Below, piece after piece: positions 47,961-60,500 of a stretch of 64,000 nucleotides of DNA. This stretch comes from Yamagishiella unicocca (Eukaryota; Chlorophyta; Chlorophyceae; Chlamydomonadales; Volvocaceae). The DNA is taken from contig BDSL01000015.1 of assembly GCA_003116995.1 (NCBI GenBank), positions 62,001-126,000 of the forward strand, given 5' to 3'. Numbering within the stretch: the stretch's first letter is position 1; every line of letters starts with the position of its first letter. Under the pieces are notes generated by a model. That model searched no databases and was not told where the DNA came from. It saw only the letters and a program-made list of their open reading frames with translations. The translations under genes and the position numbers were made by a program.

Positions 47961-48943
47961 ACGTAATGCCGCTGCAGCGCCAGAGCTGACGCGAGGATGG
48001 CGGCGACAAGGGGCGGAGTCACTGCGCTGCACAACGTGGTCAGGGCCAGCGCATCCGGCAGCCCTGAGGCCACCGAAGCGCCGTGTCCGAGGATGCGCTC
48101 CCACTCTTGCATGCTGGGAAAGCACTGCGGTGCGCCAAGACTGGGAACAACCGGAGGCTCAGTCAGAAGCTCAGGCAGAGCAACAAGGCGAGAGCCCGGC
48201 ACGTGTACCGGAACGAATGGTGGCGGCTGCAGGCATGTGGCTACCGCAGGCAAGCGGCCGGGCTCTAGCAGGCGTTCCAGGGTTCTGTCGGCCGCTGGAC
48301 GCATGCGCTTCACGATGCAAGCCAGGTGCTCGGCGGTGGCTAAGTTGCTGTACACGGCACAGGCGGTGTGCCGGGCGACCCCCATCTGTACTAGGTCTAA
48401 CGGAACCGGAACCCCGAACGGCTGTCCCTCTATTTCCTGTGCCTGCTGCGTTGTGTGCGGCCCTTGCAGAAGGTAGGTTGGTGGCGGGCTCCTTTCTTGC
48501 ATGAGCCGCTGTAGTCCCCCCAGCAAGGACAGCATTTGGTCCTGGCCCCAGCTAGGTTGCAGCCCCCAGCTACCCACAACCAACCACTGTTGACCGCTGA
48601 AGAGCGGCGCGAGGTCGGGGTTCTTGATGTCGTAGGCGCCGCCGCCCGCACCGTGGGCGGGCGGCAGCGCAGTAGTGCCCGAGGCGGCGAGGCGCAAGTT
48701 CTCCGGGTGCGCCTGCTGAAGGCGCGCAATAAGGCGCCGTAGGGCATCTCGGACTGCGGGCTGCGGCTCCAAGTTGACATAGCGAGAAACCTTGATGCCC
48801 AGCTGTAGGCAGGCCTGAAGGCCCGCCCCTAGGCCGCCGGGAGCCTCCAAAACGCCCACTCCGACGTCTGCTGCTGCGGAGAAGAAGGCGTGCTGCCTGA
48901 GGAAAGTGCTGATACCTGCAATGCGACCGCCGCTGCTGAGGCG
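47944..48943 (-). pseudogene. DNA cytosine-5 methyltransferase-like domain inside the retroelement
   Basis: Placed between RNase H and integrase in its own frame. Landmarks of the C5-methyltransferase fold in order: motif I-like VLEAPGGLGAGLQACLQLGI (about 48847-48788), an acidic strand end RYVNLEP, motif IV region LVVGSWGLQPSWG (about 48580-48545), motif VI region PTYLLQGP, motif VIII region FGVPVPLDLVQMG then YSNLA, a late FPSMQEWERILGH segment and AVTPPLVAAIL resembling motif X. The catalytic Pro-Cys of motif IV is replaced by Gly-Leu, the ENV of motif VI by QGP, and the motif VIII arginines are absent. The fold is recognisable, but activity is very unlikely in this copy. Assignment rests on motif order, not on a search. 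Confidence 0.65.
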
Positions 48944-49214
48944 CAGCGGCAGTCGCGGCGATGGCTGAATGGCCCTCAATGCTGAACGGTGGGCGCCCAC
49001 TGCTGTTGTGGCGCCGACGATTGCGGGATCGGGGCGTACCCGCGGCTGGTCCGCGTGGTCTGAAATCGCCCCGACATGGCCCGCCAACAGCTCGCGTGCT
49101 GACGGAACGCACGCTGAGTGATCGTTCGCGGATTGGACCGTATGCAACGCCAGAAGCTGGCGCTGTGAAGCCAAGTGCCAGGGGCTCCACGATGATTGAG
49201 CCCGGAGCGGTGGC

Positions 49215-50492
49215 ATAGTACGGAAATCCAACGCCGGGATAGACTACCTGCGCTGGCGGGGGGCGCATGGTGTCCGAATCCTCATCCAGCCGCGCACCGG
49301 TTGTATCGTGGCTGTCCTGCACTGGCGCGCGGCTGAGAGCGTCCGCATTTTGATTCAGAAGACCGGGGCGGTGTACGACAGCGAGGTCGTATTCTTGCAG
49401 GCTTAGTGCCCAGCGTGCCGGCTGCCCTGCGAGGTCGGCTTGCGACATGAGCCACTCCAGGGGCCCATGGTCGGTAACAATTTTGAAGGGTAGCCCGTGG
49501 AGGTACGGACGAAGGCAGCCGACGGCCCATACTACTGCTAATAGCTCGCCTTTGTACGAGCCATACCGTCGCTCGTGGACGTTGAGTGTGCGGCTCACAC
49601 AGGCAACCATGTACTCCTGTGACAGCTCGTCAAGCTGGCCCATGACGCCGCTGATTCCATCCTCACTGAAGTCGGTGTGAACGATGATCTGCTTGTCAGG
49701 GTCAAAACGCCGCAGTATCCGTCCCCCCTCAGCGAACTCCAGTTTGATGGCATCCAACGCTGCCTGCTGCTCTTCCCCCCAGGTTCCCGCTCCCCAGACC
49801 GTGGCCTTAGTCGTCAGCCGCGTGATTGCTGCCATCTTGGCCGCGTAGTGATCAATGTAGCAGCGGTAGTACCCAATCATACCCAAGAGGCGCTGGCAGG
49901 CGACGAGGGACCGCGGGGGCTGGATGGCCATGAAGGCGGCGATGCGGGCTTGTGTCGGCTGGAGGCCCTTGGCGCTGATCATGTGGCCGAGAAACTCAAC
50001 GCCGTCAGCTGCCAGTAGGGTTTTCTCCGGGTGAAGCTTGATGCCGATCGCGCGTAACATGGCAAATAGGCGCCCCAGGTGTTCGACGTGCTCCTCGGCG
50101 CTATTGCTGAAAACCAGAAGGTCGTCAACATAGCACAGCACGAAATCCTGAAGCCCGAACTCACGAATGTGCGAATCCATCACCCGCTGAAACGCCGAAG
50201 TCGCGTTGCGTAGGCCGTAGAGCAGACGGACGTACTGCCAGAGGTCCCGTCGCCACCAGAACGCAGTCTTGTGCTTGTCCGAAGCGCGAAGGGGCAGTTG
50301 ATTGAATGCCGCTCGACAATCGCACTTGGAGAAGAACGTGGCCTCCCCCGTCTGCTGAAACAGGTCTTCTGGCAGGGGGATCTTGTAGTGGTCCGGGATG
50401 GCGGCTGCGTTGAGGCGACGAGCGTCGGCACAGAAGCGGGCGTCCGTGAAGTTGCCCTCCGTGTCCTTCTTGGCAGGCATCGTACTGTTCAT
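49215..50492 (-). pseudogene. Retroelement reverse transcriptase and RNase H
   Basis: RT from KKDTEGNFTDARFCADARRL through DYHYKIPLPEDLF-like sequence, FFSKCDCRAAFNQLPL, LLYGLRNATSAFQRVMD, the active-site motif YVDDLLVFS (50132-50106), KTLLAADGVEFLGH and the thumb region GMIGYYRCYID. The RNase H domain includes IIVHTDFSEDGISGVMGQ, ERRYGSYKGELLAVVWAV and IVTDHGPLEWLM, closing at HRPGLLNQNADALSRAP. Catalytic residues of both domains are present. The same frame stays open to 48570, but after about 49215 it runs out of frame with the methyltransferase-like domain, so a frameshift lies between about 49215 and 48950. The ATG at 50492 is probably internal to the original polyprotein. Confidence 0.93.
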
Positions 50493-51502
50493 GGCCGTGC
50501 TGTCCGCGACGGCCGAAGCCTGCTGTGGGGCATGACATGTGAGTTCACCAGCGTCGTCAACGCGCGGACTCTGCGTGCAACAGGCAATCCGGCCAAACCC
50601 CCTCGCGGCGGACTGAAAACAACACCAATTCCACTCCAGCACGCAGCGCCAGCCAGCTGCGCTTGTCGCGAGAAGACGTTGCGGGAAATACACGTCGTTG
50701 CCAAGTTCTCCTCGGTCGCAGGTAGGCGGGATAGACGCCGAGTACACCGACTCGCCGGTCGGTGCCGCTGTTTGTTCTCTGGGCCTTTTGTTCGGGGTTT
50801 CGATTGCCAGGGCCAGCAGCTGGTAAACCCGGGCGTGACATGGTCCGGGACCGTCGGGCACAGCTGAGAACTGTGAGCAATGTTCTGTATTGTGGCGACT
50901 TGGGTTGGTGGTGGCACCAATTACACCTAATGCGGCAGAGCAGCAAATTAGGTTATGAACCTACGCTGGCGCTCGGCATACTATTTCACACGCTAATCTC
51001 CAATGAGAGTGCCGTGCAACATTCGAGGCTTTGATGTTGGACTTAAGACAGGATAGGCGATCAGGACTCGAGAAAGCTCTATAAGCCCTTGCCAGACCGT
51101 CGAGGAGGAAAGGGAGGATGTCACATGTTGCGTATTGAACCGGCAGGACGACGACGGGTCGCACTGGTATAGGCTTCCCGCCTAATCGGAGCAATGTACG
51201 GCACTGGGCGTGTGCTGAACGGCTGAAGCAACCCTCGGAGACCCAGTTCGGCTGAAATTCTCTTCTCAGGTGTAGGCTAGATAAAAGAAATTTCATGTCT
51301 CATACGACGCGCTTTCAATCGCATTAAGCGTTTCAATCGCTCGGCCTAAGATTGCCTAGCGATTGCAGGTACCGGTGGCGAGGAAACCACAGGCAGTTGT
51401 AGTTCACATTTCCTCATGCAGCATTACAGATTACAGGTTGAACGTTTGCAGCGGACCTTGGGGGGCCCGCCCATGAACTTGGCCCCGAGCCGTTAACGGC
51501 GA
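50493..51502. other. Region between retroelement and ATRIP-like gene
   Basis: About 1 kb without a recognised exon, protein domain, long terminal repeat or primer-binding site. It may include remnants of the 5' part of the retroelement (50493-50950) and the promoter of the gene starting at 51503. Confidence 0.4.
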
Positions 51503-54500
51503 ATGGACGACGACGATGACTACGTGGATGTTGACGTCGACCAAATAGTTCAGGCGCATACCGCCCGAGGTGCCGCGCAGGTAGGCGCCTTGCAGCTGCG
51601 GGCAACTGTCGTGCCATCGAGCATGCCGGCCAGTGCTTCGGACCCCACAAACGTTCAAAGCCCAGGTGGGACACGTGAATCCATGCAGGCTGGTACGCAG
51701 CCCAGCAGCAGCCAACAGCGCACTGACGTCGTGACAGGGACGACAGGGGGGCCGCCGCGGCAAGGCGGCACTACCGTGCTGATCCCCCCCTATTCAAATC
51801 CCCACCAAGCCAACGCTAATGCACCCTTCGCCGGGCCATCGACTGCCAACCCTCCATACGGCGCGTACAGTGGACAGCAGCCTGCTCACCCGCAGCCCTC
51901 AAGGCTGCCGCAGCAACAACAGCCACCCCCGCAGCAGCAGCACCACCTGCAGCAGCCATCCGCCTGGACTGGCGCCCCACCTTCAACCAGTGGGCAGCCG
52001 GGATCGCTCTTCCAGCACACCGCCCCACGCGCGGCCCCGGGCACCATGCAGCAAGGCAGGGCGCCATTTGGCGCTGGTGCCCCGACGGGGAGCGGAAGCA
52101 GCGGCGGGTCGGTGGCTGCACCCCCGTCAGTCATGCCGCCGCCATACTCCAGCGCAACCGCGCCTCTGCAGGCGGCCACGTCCGCGTTTACAGCACACCA
52201 GCAATCTGATACCGGCAAGCCCCGCAGCCTTGGACAGCAACTGGGCTTCGGCGGGGGCGGGCCAGGGGGGACAGGGGCAGCAGCAACCACGTCGTTTGCC
52301 GGGCCTCCAAGCGGTGCTGCACATGGCACGTACGGCGGTTACGGTAGTGGTGCCCCGTACGGCAGCAGCACCAGCACGCCGTTCGGCGGTTTGGCGTCCA
52401 CGTCGAGCCACGTGACGGGGGCTTACGGTCCCTCCGGCTCCGGGCTTGGCGCGAGGGGGCCGGCGCCGGCGGGTAAGTCCGGTAGGTGCTTGGGCGGCAC
52501 ATTCGGTGGGTCGGCGCGTGGATGCTGGGGGCCGGACTCAAGGTGATAGGGTTGGGTGGCACGGGAGCAATGATGCCGGAACCGTTGGGCCACAAACTGT
52601 TTAGCTGTCGTCACTGCTGCTTCCGCCTCACCGAAAATGGAAGGGCAGGGACCGCCAGCCTGCGTCATAGCTAGGCCTGACAGTGGCGGCCATGGATTGG
52701 TTGGCGGGGCCGTCGGAGGACGGGGCGTTCCGCTGTGCTTCCGTTCGGTCGCCAGGCTGCGCCCAGATGTGTGACCCAGCCGCAAACGTGTGCAGGGAGG
52801 CACGACGGCGTTGCGAAACCACGTGCCCTGGACGCATTGTGAAAGCCTGTGCTTTGCGCCCGCAACGCTCTGCCCAAGCCGCAGCGCAGAGAGCGTACCC
52901 AACCCCCCCACGCTCCCGAACCTGCTATCCCCTCAAATCCACCAAACGCAGGGCCCGGCACCTGGCACACCACGCCGGGGGCAGCGGCGCCGATTCCGGC
53001 TGGCGCCACTGCTGCCGCTGCGTCCACGTCAGCCACGGGCGCTATCTCTGCCGCGGGCGCTGCCTCGCCCACCCGTGGCCACCTGGCACTGCCATCTGCC
53101 TGTGCGATGCCACTACGCGCGCAACCCGCCGCCAACGCGGCCGATGCGCCGAGCCGCGACGACGCCGGCGGCATGGCTGCGGCCGCCAGCGCTGCTTTGG
53201 CTCCGCTGGTTGCAGGACCAACGGCCGCCGCCGCAGCACCGTCGCCGGCTGGTCCCGGGTTCTGGGGCGGCGGCGGTGTGGGCGCCGGCCTCGCTCCCGG
53301 GGCCATAGCGGACGCAAGCAGACAGTGCGGAGGGTTCGGGCCGGGCCCGGGACCGGGCTATGGCTTCGCAGGGGCGGGGGGCTACGGATCGCAGCGTGGA
53401 GTAAGCGTGCTGCTGCAGATGCCGCCCGCCGGAGGAATCGGTGGAAGTGCTGCTGGCCCACACGGGGGGCCAGGAGGTGGAGTTGCGCATAGTTCGCAGA
53501 GCGACGTCGGCACGCTGCGGGCGCACAACAGCGCGCTGGAGTGAGTGTGCGGGGAACTAGGGGGAGTGGCCGGCGTAGGAACTCGGGGTGGTCGCAAAGC
53601 ATCGGGGCCGGGGAGGTATGAGAGGAAGCCCGTGGGTCTGCACGTGGGTCGGGGAGGGGGGCCGGCCAACGAGGGGTTGGGCTGGGGTCCAACGAGACGC
53701 GCGGTGTTAGTTGGAGGGGAGGCCGAGGTTGCAGGTGGAAGGGAAGGCCATGGCCTGGACGACCGAGGGCGAGGGGGTAGAGGGCTGACCGCGTAGCTGG
53801 CTCCAGGGTGGGTGGGTGTGGCGACCCAGATGGATGCGGCCCACGTGAACCCGTTCGGGGGCTTCGGGCGCCACGTTGAGTCACGTGTCATGGCTCGCCG
53901 CTGCAGGGCCCAGTTGGAGTCGCTCAAGCGGCAGCTGGAGGAGAGCGGCCGGATGATGAAGGGGGCGCACTCGGTGAGTGAGTGTGAGGAGTTACAGGGG
54001 AAGGAGTGAGGATGAGGAGGAGTGAGGAGGAGGAAGAGTGAGGAGGAGGAAGAGCGAGGAGGAGGCGTCAGGTCTGGGGCCCGCACGGCACTCTGCTGGA
54101 TGTAGCGAGGAGATTGGATGGGGAGATGCGGCCGCTGGCGTGCGCTACGAAGAGCCTTGTGACGGCGGACAGGGCACCCTTGCAATGATCCGCACGTTGC
54201 CCTTGATGGTGGAACGGCAGCATCAGCAGCTTTCCTTTCGGGCGGCTATCATCCTGTTATTCCTCCAAAGTCAACTAACCACACCTCGCCGGGTTGGGAC
54301 GTATGATGTACGGGTGAGGTACGGGCGAGGTACGGGTCGGAGGGCTGTCCAGGCGACTCAGCTGTGTAGGCTTCCCCGGCACCAGGGCGTATGCGTGCCG
54401 GGATTGAACAAACCCGACAGCTCTTGTGTGCCAGTCGCGGATGGGTTGACGGAGTGCTGCTTGGCCCTGACCTACCCCTCCTTCCCGCCCCCGGCATCCG

Positions 54501-57500
54501 CCGCTCTGCCCCGCTGCTCCGCCCTGCTGCCGCCACCCAACAGCTGCAAGAGCAGCTGCAACACGCTAAGACCGAGGTGAGCGGTATGGCGGTGTGGCAC
54601 TTGGGGACACGGCGGTGTTGCGGGATTTCGACGAACCACACCGGCCTCAGCTGCGGCCGGACCCCGCCGAGGCGCTTGTTCCTCTAAGGGCAGGACAGCG
54701 AGGCATCCACAGCGAGGGATCCGAGGCATCCACAACCGTAGCGCCATTCCTCGGGTTTCGCCTCATCTAACCGTGGCGCCGCTGCCCCATCCCCGATGCT
54801 TGTATGCTATCCCCGGAACTGCGTTCTGGGTTCCAGGCGCAAGAGCTGCAGCGGAAGAACCGGGAGACAGCGATACGGCTGCAGGTGAGAGAGGGGGGTG
54901 CGGCGATCTCGCAGCGGTAGGGGTGGGAGGGAATGCAACGACCCAGAGCGCCTAGGTATTCGAATTCGGATGGCTGGGGAAAGATATGTGGTGCCTGGTT
55001 GTCCCTATCGGTGTGGGGTTTAGGGTCAGTGGCCATTTGCGGCGCTCGCCCAAGCTCCGAGACCCTGGTGAGAGGCATGCCAAGTTGCCAACCCCTTGTT
55101 TCCTGACACATTTACCCGGTTCATGTTCACCTTCGTCGCCTTCGCGCAGGAGGAGCGAACGAAGGGGGAGGCGGCGGAGAAGGAGAAGAAGGAGGTGCGT
55201 GTACGCGTGCTTTTGCGAGCACGTGTTCTTTGAGTCGTGTGCGTTTTACGTCCGCTGCACGAGGGAGCAGGAGGCGGAAGGCTGCAACGCCAGGCGCCGA
55301 CCGCCCGGTCATTCCTCGCACAGCACAAAAACAGTGTCCTCGGGCCACATCGCTTCCTCGATCGGGGCACCTCGAGTACACACAGCTGGCCGTGCGGTTG
55401 CTTCTCCTCCGGCGTATCGCCCGGCTGTGCCTGCCCCGTCCTTTCGTGTGGCCGCTGCCGTGACCTAGGGCCTGTGCCCACCACGACTCGGTGGTGGCCG
55501 ATGCTTGGTGCCCCTCCCCCCGTCAGACCCACGGTTTTCTCTCGCATCCACGGGTCTTCCTCAAAACCCCGTCAGACCCACGACAAGTGCCTCATGCTGG
55601 AGGCTGAGCTGCACAAGGCGAGGGCCTCCAGCGGTGGCGGAAGCGCCTCCCGGACCCCACCGGCCAAGCAGCCGGGCGGCGGCGGCGGCAGCGGCGGCAT
55701 TAAGAGGCGGCACGGCTTGGATCCTGGTCACCCTCTCAGCGGCCATATGAACCCCCATGGCGCGCCTACCCAGCAGCTGCAGCAGCACTACCACTACCAG
55801 CAACCGTACGACGACCCGATGGGGGACGCGGGGGCAGCCAGTTACCAGCAGCGTCTCAATAATCAGGATCCGCAGCAGCTGGCCGCGCGAGGCGTGGTGG
55901 CGGCGGCGGGCAACGCAGGGGTGGGTCGACGGTGGGGTGGGTTATGGTGGCAGCCTGAAGTGCGGTGGTGGTTGTGGTGGGCAGAGAGTAAACCCATGAT
56001 GGGGATGGGGGGGGCTTTGCTGCTGGCTGGTTGGCTGGCGGTCAGGGTTGGACGCTGGGAATGGGGCCAAGCGGTGCCCGGGTACTTGTGCGTCCCCGTC
56101 CTGGTACCCCCATTAGACCCGCAAACCCTGAGCGTACTCATTGTCCGCTGCACTCCTCTTCTCGCTGCAGCAGCAGAAGCATCGGACCGCTCCCGGCGCG
56201 GAAAGGTTCTTGCAGCAGCAGCAGCCTGGCGGCGGCGGCAGCTCTGCAACAACGCAGAGCGGCGCGGCCACCGCCGCCGGCACCGCAGCAAACGCGGCTA
56301 GAGTGGCTGCGGGAGGCCCTCATGGCGGCAGCGCCGCGCCGGCGGCGCCGGCCGCCGCGGGGACGCCGTCGGCGCTGCTCCTTGCCGCCATCGACAGCCT
56401 GAACGCGGCGCGGCTGCCGCTGTGGCAGCGCCTGTGGTGCACCTGCGGTGATAGCCTCACGGCATTGCTCCACCCCTCATTCGCATCAGCTGCTGCAGCA
56501 GCAGCCGCTGCCGCTGCGGGTTCCGCTACGGGCCCTGGCCCCGGCTCGCTCGCCGCTGCCGCCGCCGCCGCGGCCGCCGGCCTCACACAGCTGCACAACC
56601 ACGATGCCGACCACGGTCTGGGCGAGCTGAACCAGCTCAGCCTGTCGCAGGCCCAGTCGCACGGCGGCGGGGACATGGTGACGGCGCCGGGGGGAGGGGT
56701 GCTGCAGGAGTGCGTCAGCAAGCTGGAGGGGGTGCGGGTGCAGCTGCGGGCGCTGGCAGCGGGCCGGGGCGACGGCAGCGTGCTGCTGCACGAGGTGCTG
56801 GCGCTACTGCAGGTGTGTGCTAAGGCTTAGCCCTTCAGCTGCGGGGTATGCATGTGCATTGATTGGGAGCGGTGAGCTGGGCAGACTCGTAAGTCCGCTG
56901 TCGGGACGGTTGTGGCTCACCGCTCTGCCCAAGTGGCAGGCGATTATGACAGCCCACACCGTAGGCGTAATGGTGTATAGAGGAAGTCCGATCCTAAGTG
57001 CCCCTCGCCACATGCCCACCCATGCCGTACACCTGGTCTGGCTCCCTCGCCAAGGCTGCATCCAAGGGACCTGGGCGGCCTGCGGGCGCCCGCGACGATG
57101 GCGGCGGCGGCGGCGGGGATGGAGGCACGCAGGCGGAGGAGGTGCCTGCGGGCGCGGCAGCGGGGGCTGCGGCGGGCGCGGCAGCAGACAAGCGGCAGCA
57201 GCAGCAGCAGCTGGAGGCGCTGCGGCCGCTGGTGGGGCGATGCGTGGACCTCATGGCGGGGCTGCTGGCGCACTCGGAGGCGTGCAGGTGCGTGGAGGGC
57301 GCAGGGACGCGTGTGTTTGTTCACAAGGGAGGAGGGAACGTGTGCAGGTGCGGGGGTGCGGACGGGTGGGGATGGGTGGGCGGGTGGGTAGGGCTGGGGG
57401 GGACAGCAGACGGGGGCGCCTGCTGCACGTGGCAGTGCCTGGGATGTGTAGTACCTGGATGACGGTGCTGGTTGCAGCCGGGGTGAAGACACGCAAGGTT

Positions 57501-60500
57501 CTCGACCCCTCCCCCCTTTGTTGGTGTCTCCTGCCCCGCTACTGCCTGTGCGGCTGGCTTCCTCAGAGCGGCAGTCGGTGCCTCCGCTCTTGCAAGTGAA
57601 GCCTCCACAGCGGACCGCCACGGCTCCGCGCTGGCGTCGCCGTCGTCGCTGGCCCTGCCGCTGCAGCAAGACGGCCGCTGCGCCGCAGACCTGCACCGCG
57701 CAGGCCTGCCGTACATCCTAGCCCCACGTGCCGGCGGTGGAAGCGGCGGCGGAAGCGGGGCCGCCGCCGTCGGCGGGGCGGCGGCGGCGCGCGCTCTGCG
57801 CCACCGGCAACTCCGGAGCTTTGTGTACGGCAGCGACAGCGGCGGCGACGGCGTCTTCGACCCGGGGGGCGCGGCGGCTGTGGACGCCGACGGTGGATGC
57901 CGACCCGTGGGTCAGCTAGCGGCGCTCAGAGCAGCCTCTAGCGGCGCCAGCCGCTGCGAGCCTCCCGGCGAATCCGGTAGCCTGGGAGAGGTGGTGCAGC
58001 TTCTGTTGGACCTGGCGGAGTCGTACGGGGACGAACCCGACGCAGCGGCGGCGGCGGCGGCATCGGCAGCAACAGCGGGGCCGGCGGCGGACCTGCTGAC
58101 GTGCATTGCGGCGGCGCTGAGCGCGGTCGGCATTGCCCTCCCGGCGATGTCGAGGCGCCAGGTGGGTGGGGTTCGGGGCGAGGGTGGGTTGGGTTCGGGG
58201 CGTAGTTGGGGCTTTCGTCAATGGCGAGTGTGGCACATGCGGTCCGCGGCACGGGCGGCAGAGGACAGGTAGTGGAGGGATGGGGGCGGCGGCGGAAGGT
58301 TGGGAGCCCGCTGGTTGCATCGTGAGGGGTGTTACATCGTGAGGGGGGGTGAGCGCCGTTTCTCCACACGCGGGGAAGCCGCATGGAAGTCGTGAGCGCG
58401 CTCGTTGAGAGGGTGCTGGCGGACAGGGGCTTGGCCAGCTTGCAGGCAACAAAGGCTTCCGGCGGCACGACACAGGAGTCCTCCTTGCCACTGCCGTTGG
58501 GCTGCTGTACTTCACAAGGGGTGGCTCGACCAGCGCGCATGATCCCATGCGTGCACCCACCTAGCAGCACCCCTTCCACCTCCTCACATCTACCCAGTCC
58601 AGTCACCTACTGTACCCCTCCCCTCGGTTTGTCGGCCGTGGATTCGTGGATTCTCTTATATCCCCCCTCCTACCCACCAGGCGCTGCTCCCTGCGCTAGT
58701 CGACTCACCCGTCTTGCTGGTGCCCCTGCTGGGCCGCCCCGCGGTGCCGCCTCGCGTCGCCGCCACCGCCCTGTTGCACACCCTCCTGGAGTGCCCGGCG
58801 TGCGTCTCCGAGGCGGCCGCCGCACTCGGGGTACCCGGCTACCGAAGCCGTGCGACCCACTCCCCACGCCCCGCCGATCCTACCGCCCATGAACGCATGG
58901 ACGTCGACGACGACGCCGAGGCCGGGGCCGTACCGTCGTACAATGAGCCCATGGACTCAACGGCTGCCATACAGCTCGCCACGGCCCTGCTCGACTCTCT
59001 GGAGCTGGAGGAGTGGGGGGAAGGGCTGGGCGGGGCCAGCAACAGTAGCGGCGATGGTGACGGCACCGGCGGCAGCATCATGTGGGGGCCTTATGAGCTG
59101 CCCCGGCGCGTGTTGGCGCTGCTGGCCATGCTGCTCGACACGGGTCACGGGGCGCTGCTGGCGGCGATGTGCTGCCCGCCGTGGCTGGAGGTGAGAACCT
59201 TGGGGGGCCTTATGAGAGTATCCGCGAACCTTGGGGAGGAGCCCTGGGGGGGAAAAAAGGGTACGGTGTGGTTCCCTGTGGGCTGTGGGACACTGTGGCT
59301 TCCTTTGCCCGGGGTGGTGGCAGGGGCGACTGGCGCGGAGGGCGGCTGCGCGCCCACCCCTGTGGCTGGGTGGTGGCACTTAAACCCTACCCGGTAGGAA
59401 GGGAGGCACCTACTATGCTCCAACCTACCTACTCTGCCGACTCCACCTCCTCCTCAATGCGCCAACAACAGGGATACGGCCTGCCCCAGCGGCTGCTGGC
59501 GCTGGCGGACGCGGCCTGCTCAGCCCCAGGTGGGTGGCGGCCCTCTGCTTGGTCCCGCTGGCTGTGTTTCCTGCAAGGATGGTCGGGGCTCCACCCACGC
59601 CTTGCAGCGCCTCTCGGGCCTCCATCTTTGCGCAACAACCCGCAACCCGCACCTCCCCACATCCACCTGTGCAGCCCTTCTCTGTACCCGCCGTGCTAAT
59701 CCTTCTTGCACGCCCTACCCGCCCAACCCTCGTCAAACCGCCTTCCCCTCCCTGGGGGGCCTGCACAGGCTCCGACGCGCCCCTGGAGCCGGTCTACCCC
59801 ACACCCGCCAACCCGTCTCTGCAGATCGTGGCGGGGCCTTGCGTTGCGGCGGCCGAGTGGCTCCAGGTAGGGTAGTACGGCGCCGGGGAAGGCGCCGCGT
59901 TGAGACAGCTCGCAGCTCCTGCCGTCCGCGCGTCGCACCGCGTCCTGGGTTTAGCCAAGCCGGCTCCTACACACTCACCAAACCGGCGCAGCAAGTCAAT
60001 GCGTGTCAATTGCCCGGGGATGGGGATCTCCACTCGCCGTGTCCCCCACTAGCCGTATCCCCTGTTTGCTCGCTCAGCGGCCCGGGACTGCCCCGGAGCT
60101 CTGAGTCAGCGTGTCTCTGCCCTCTTCTTCCGATGCATCGGCTGCTCTGCTGCGCAGCGGCTGCGGGTGTCCCAGGAGGCCCTCCTGCTTCTCAAGGAGC
60201 TGCTCACCGGCGGCAGCGAGGAGATGCGTGAGTTGGCGGGGCGGTCCAGGGGGGGAGAGGGAAGGGTGGGGAGGGGCCCAATGCCATGCCAGCCCTGCTG
60301 CTACCGTAACCCACTAACGTCGTGCGCTGTGCTAGCATCATTGCCACAGCCGCCGCGTACCACCATACCTCCCTTTTTCAGCTTGCACTGCCGCTATTGT
60401 TTCCTTCTCCCCACCGCCGACACGTCAACTCTGCCCGCGTTGCGCACATCCGCGCCGCGCCCCCCGGCAGGCCGCGCCGCTCTCCACGACCTCACCTTCA

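Larger units (their letters stand above)
46540..50492 (-). mobile_element. Degraded Ty3/Gypsy-type retroelement with methyltransferase-like domain
   Basis: On the reverse strand the order is reverse transcriptase, RNase H, cytosine-5 methyltransferase-like domain, zinc-binding integrase. This RT-RH-IN order marks Ty3/Gypsy rather than Ty1/Copia. The three parts lie in different frames, so at least two frameshifts separate them. No gag, protease or long terminal repeat is recognised. The upstream edge is placed near 50492, where RT homology starts. The downstream edge is the satellite array, which supplies the last four codons and the stop of the integrase frame. The element is therefore truncated at both ends and not autonomous. 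Confidence 0.85.

Noticed and set aside
48570..49215. C-terminal extension of the RT-RNase H frame
   Set aside because: Arg/Pro/Gly-rich sequence in this frame is the out-of-frame reading of the methyltransferase-like domain, which is coherent in the frame ending at 47834.
50493..51502. Long terminal repeat of the retroelement
   Set aside because: I looked for a matching copy at the other end, for TG...CA ends and for a primer-binding site and saw none. The other end is satellite.
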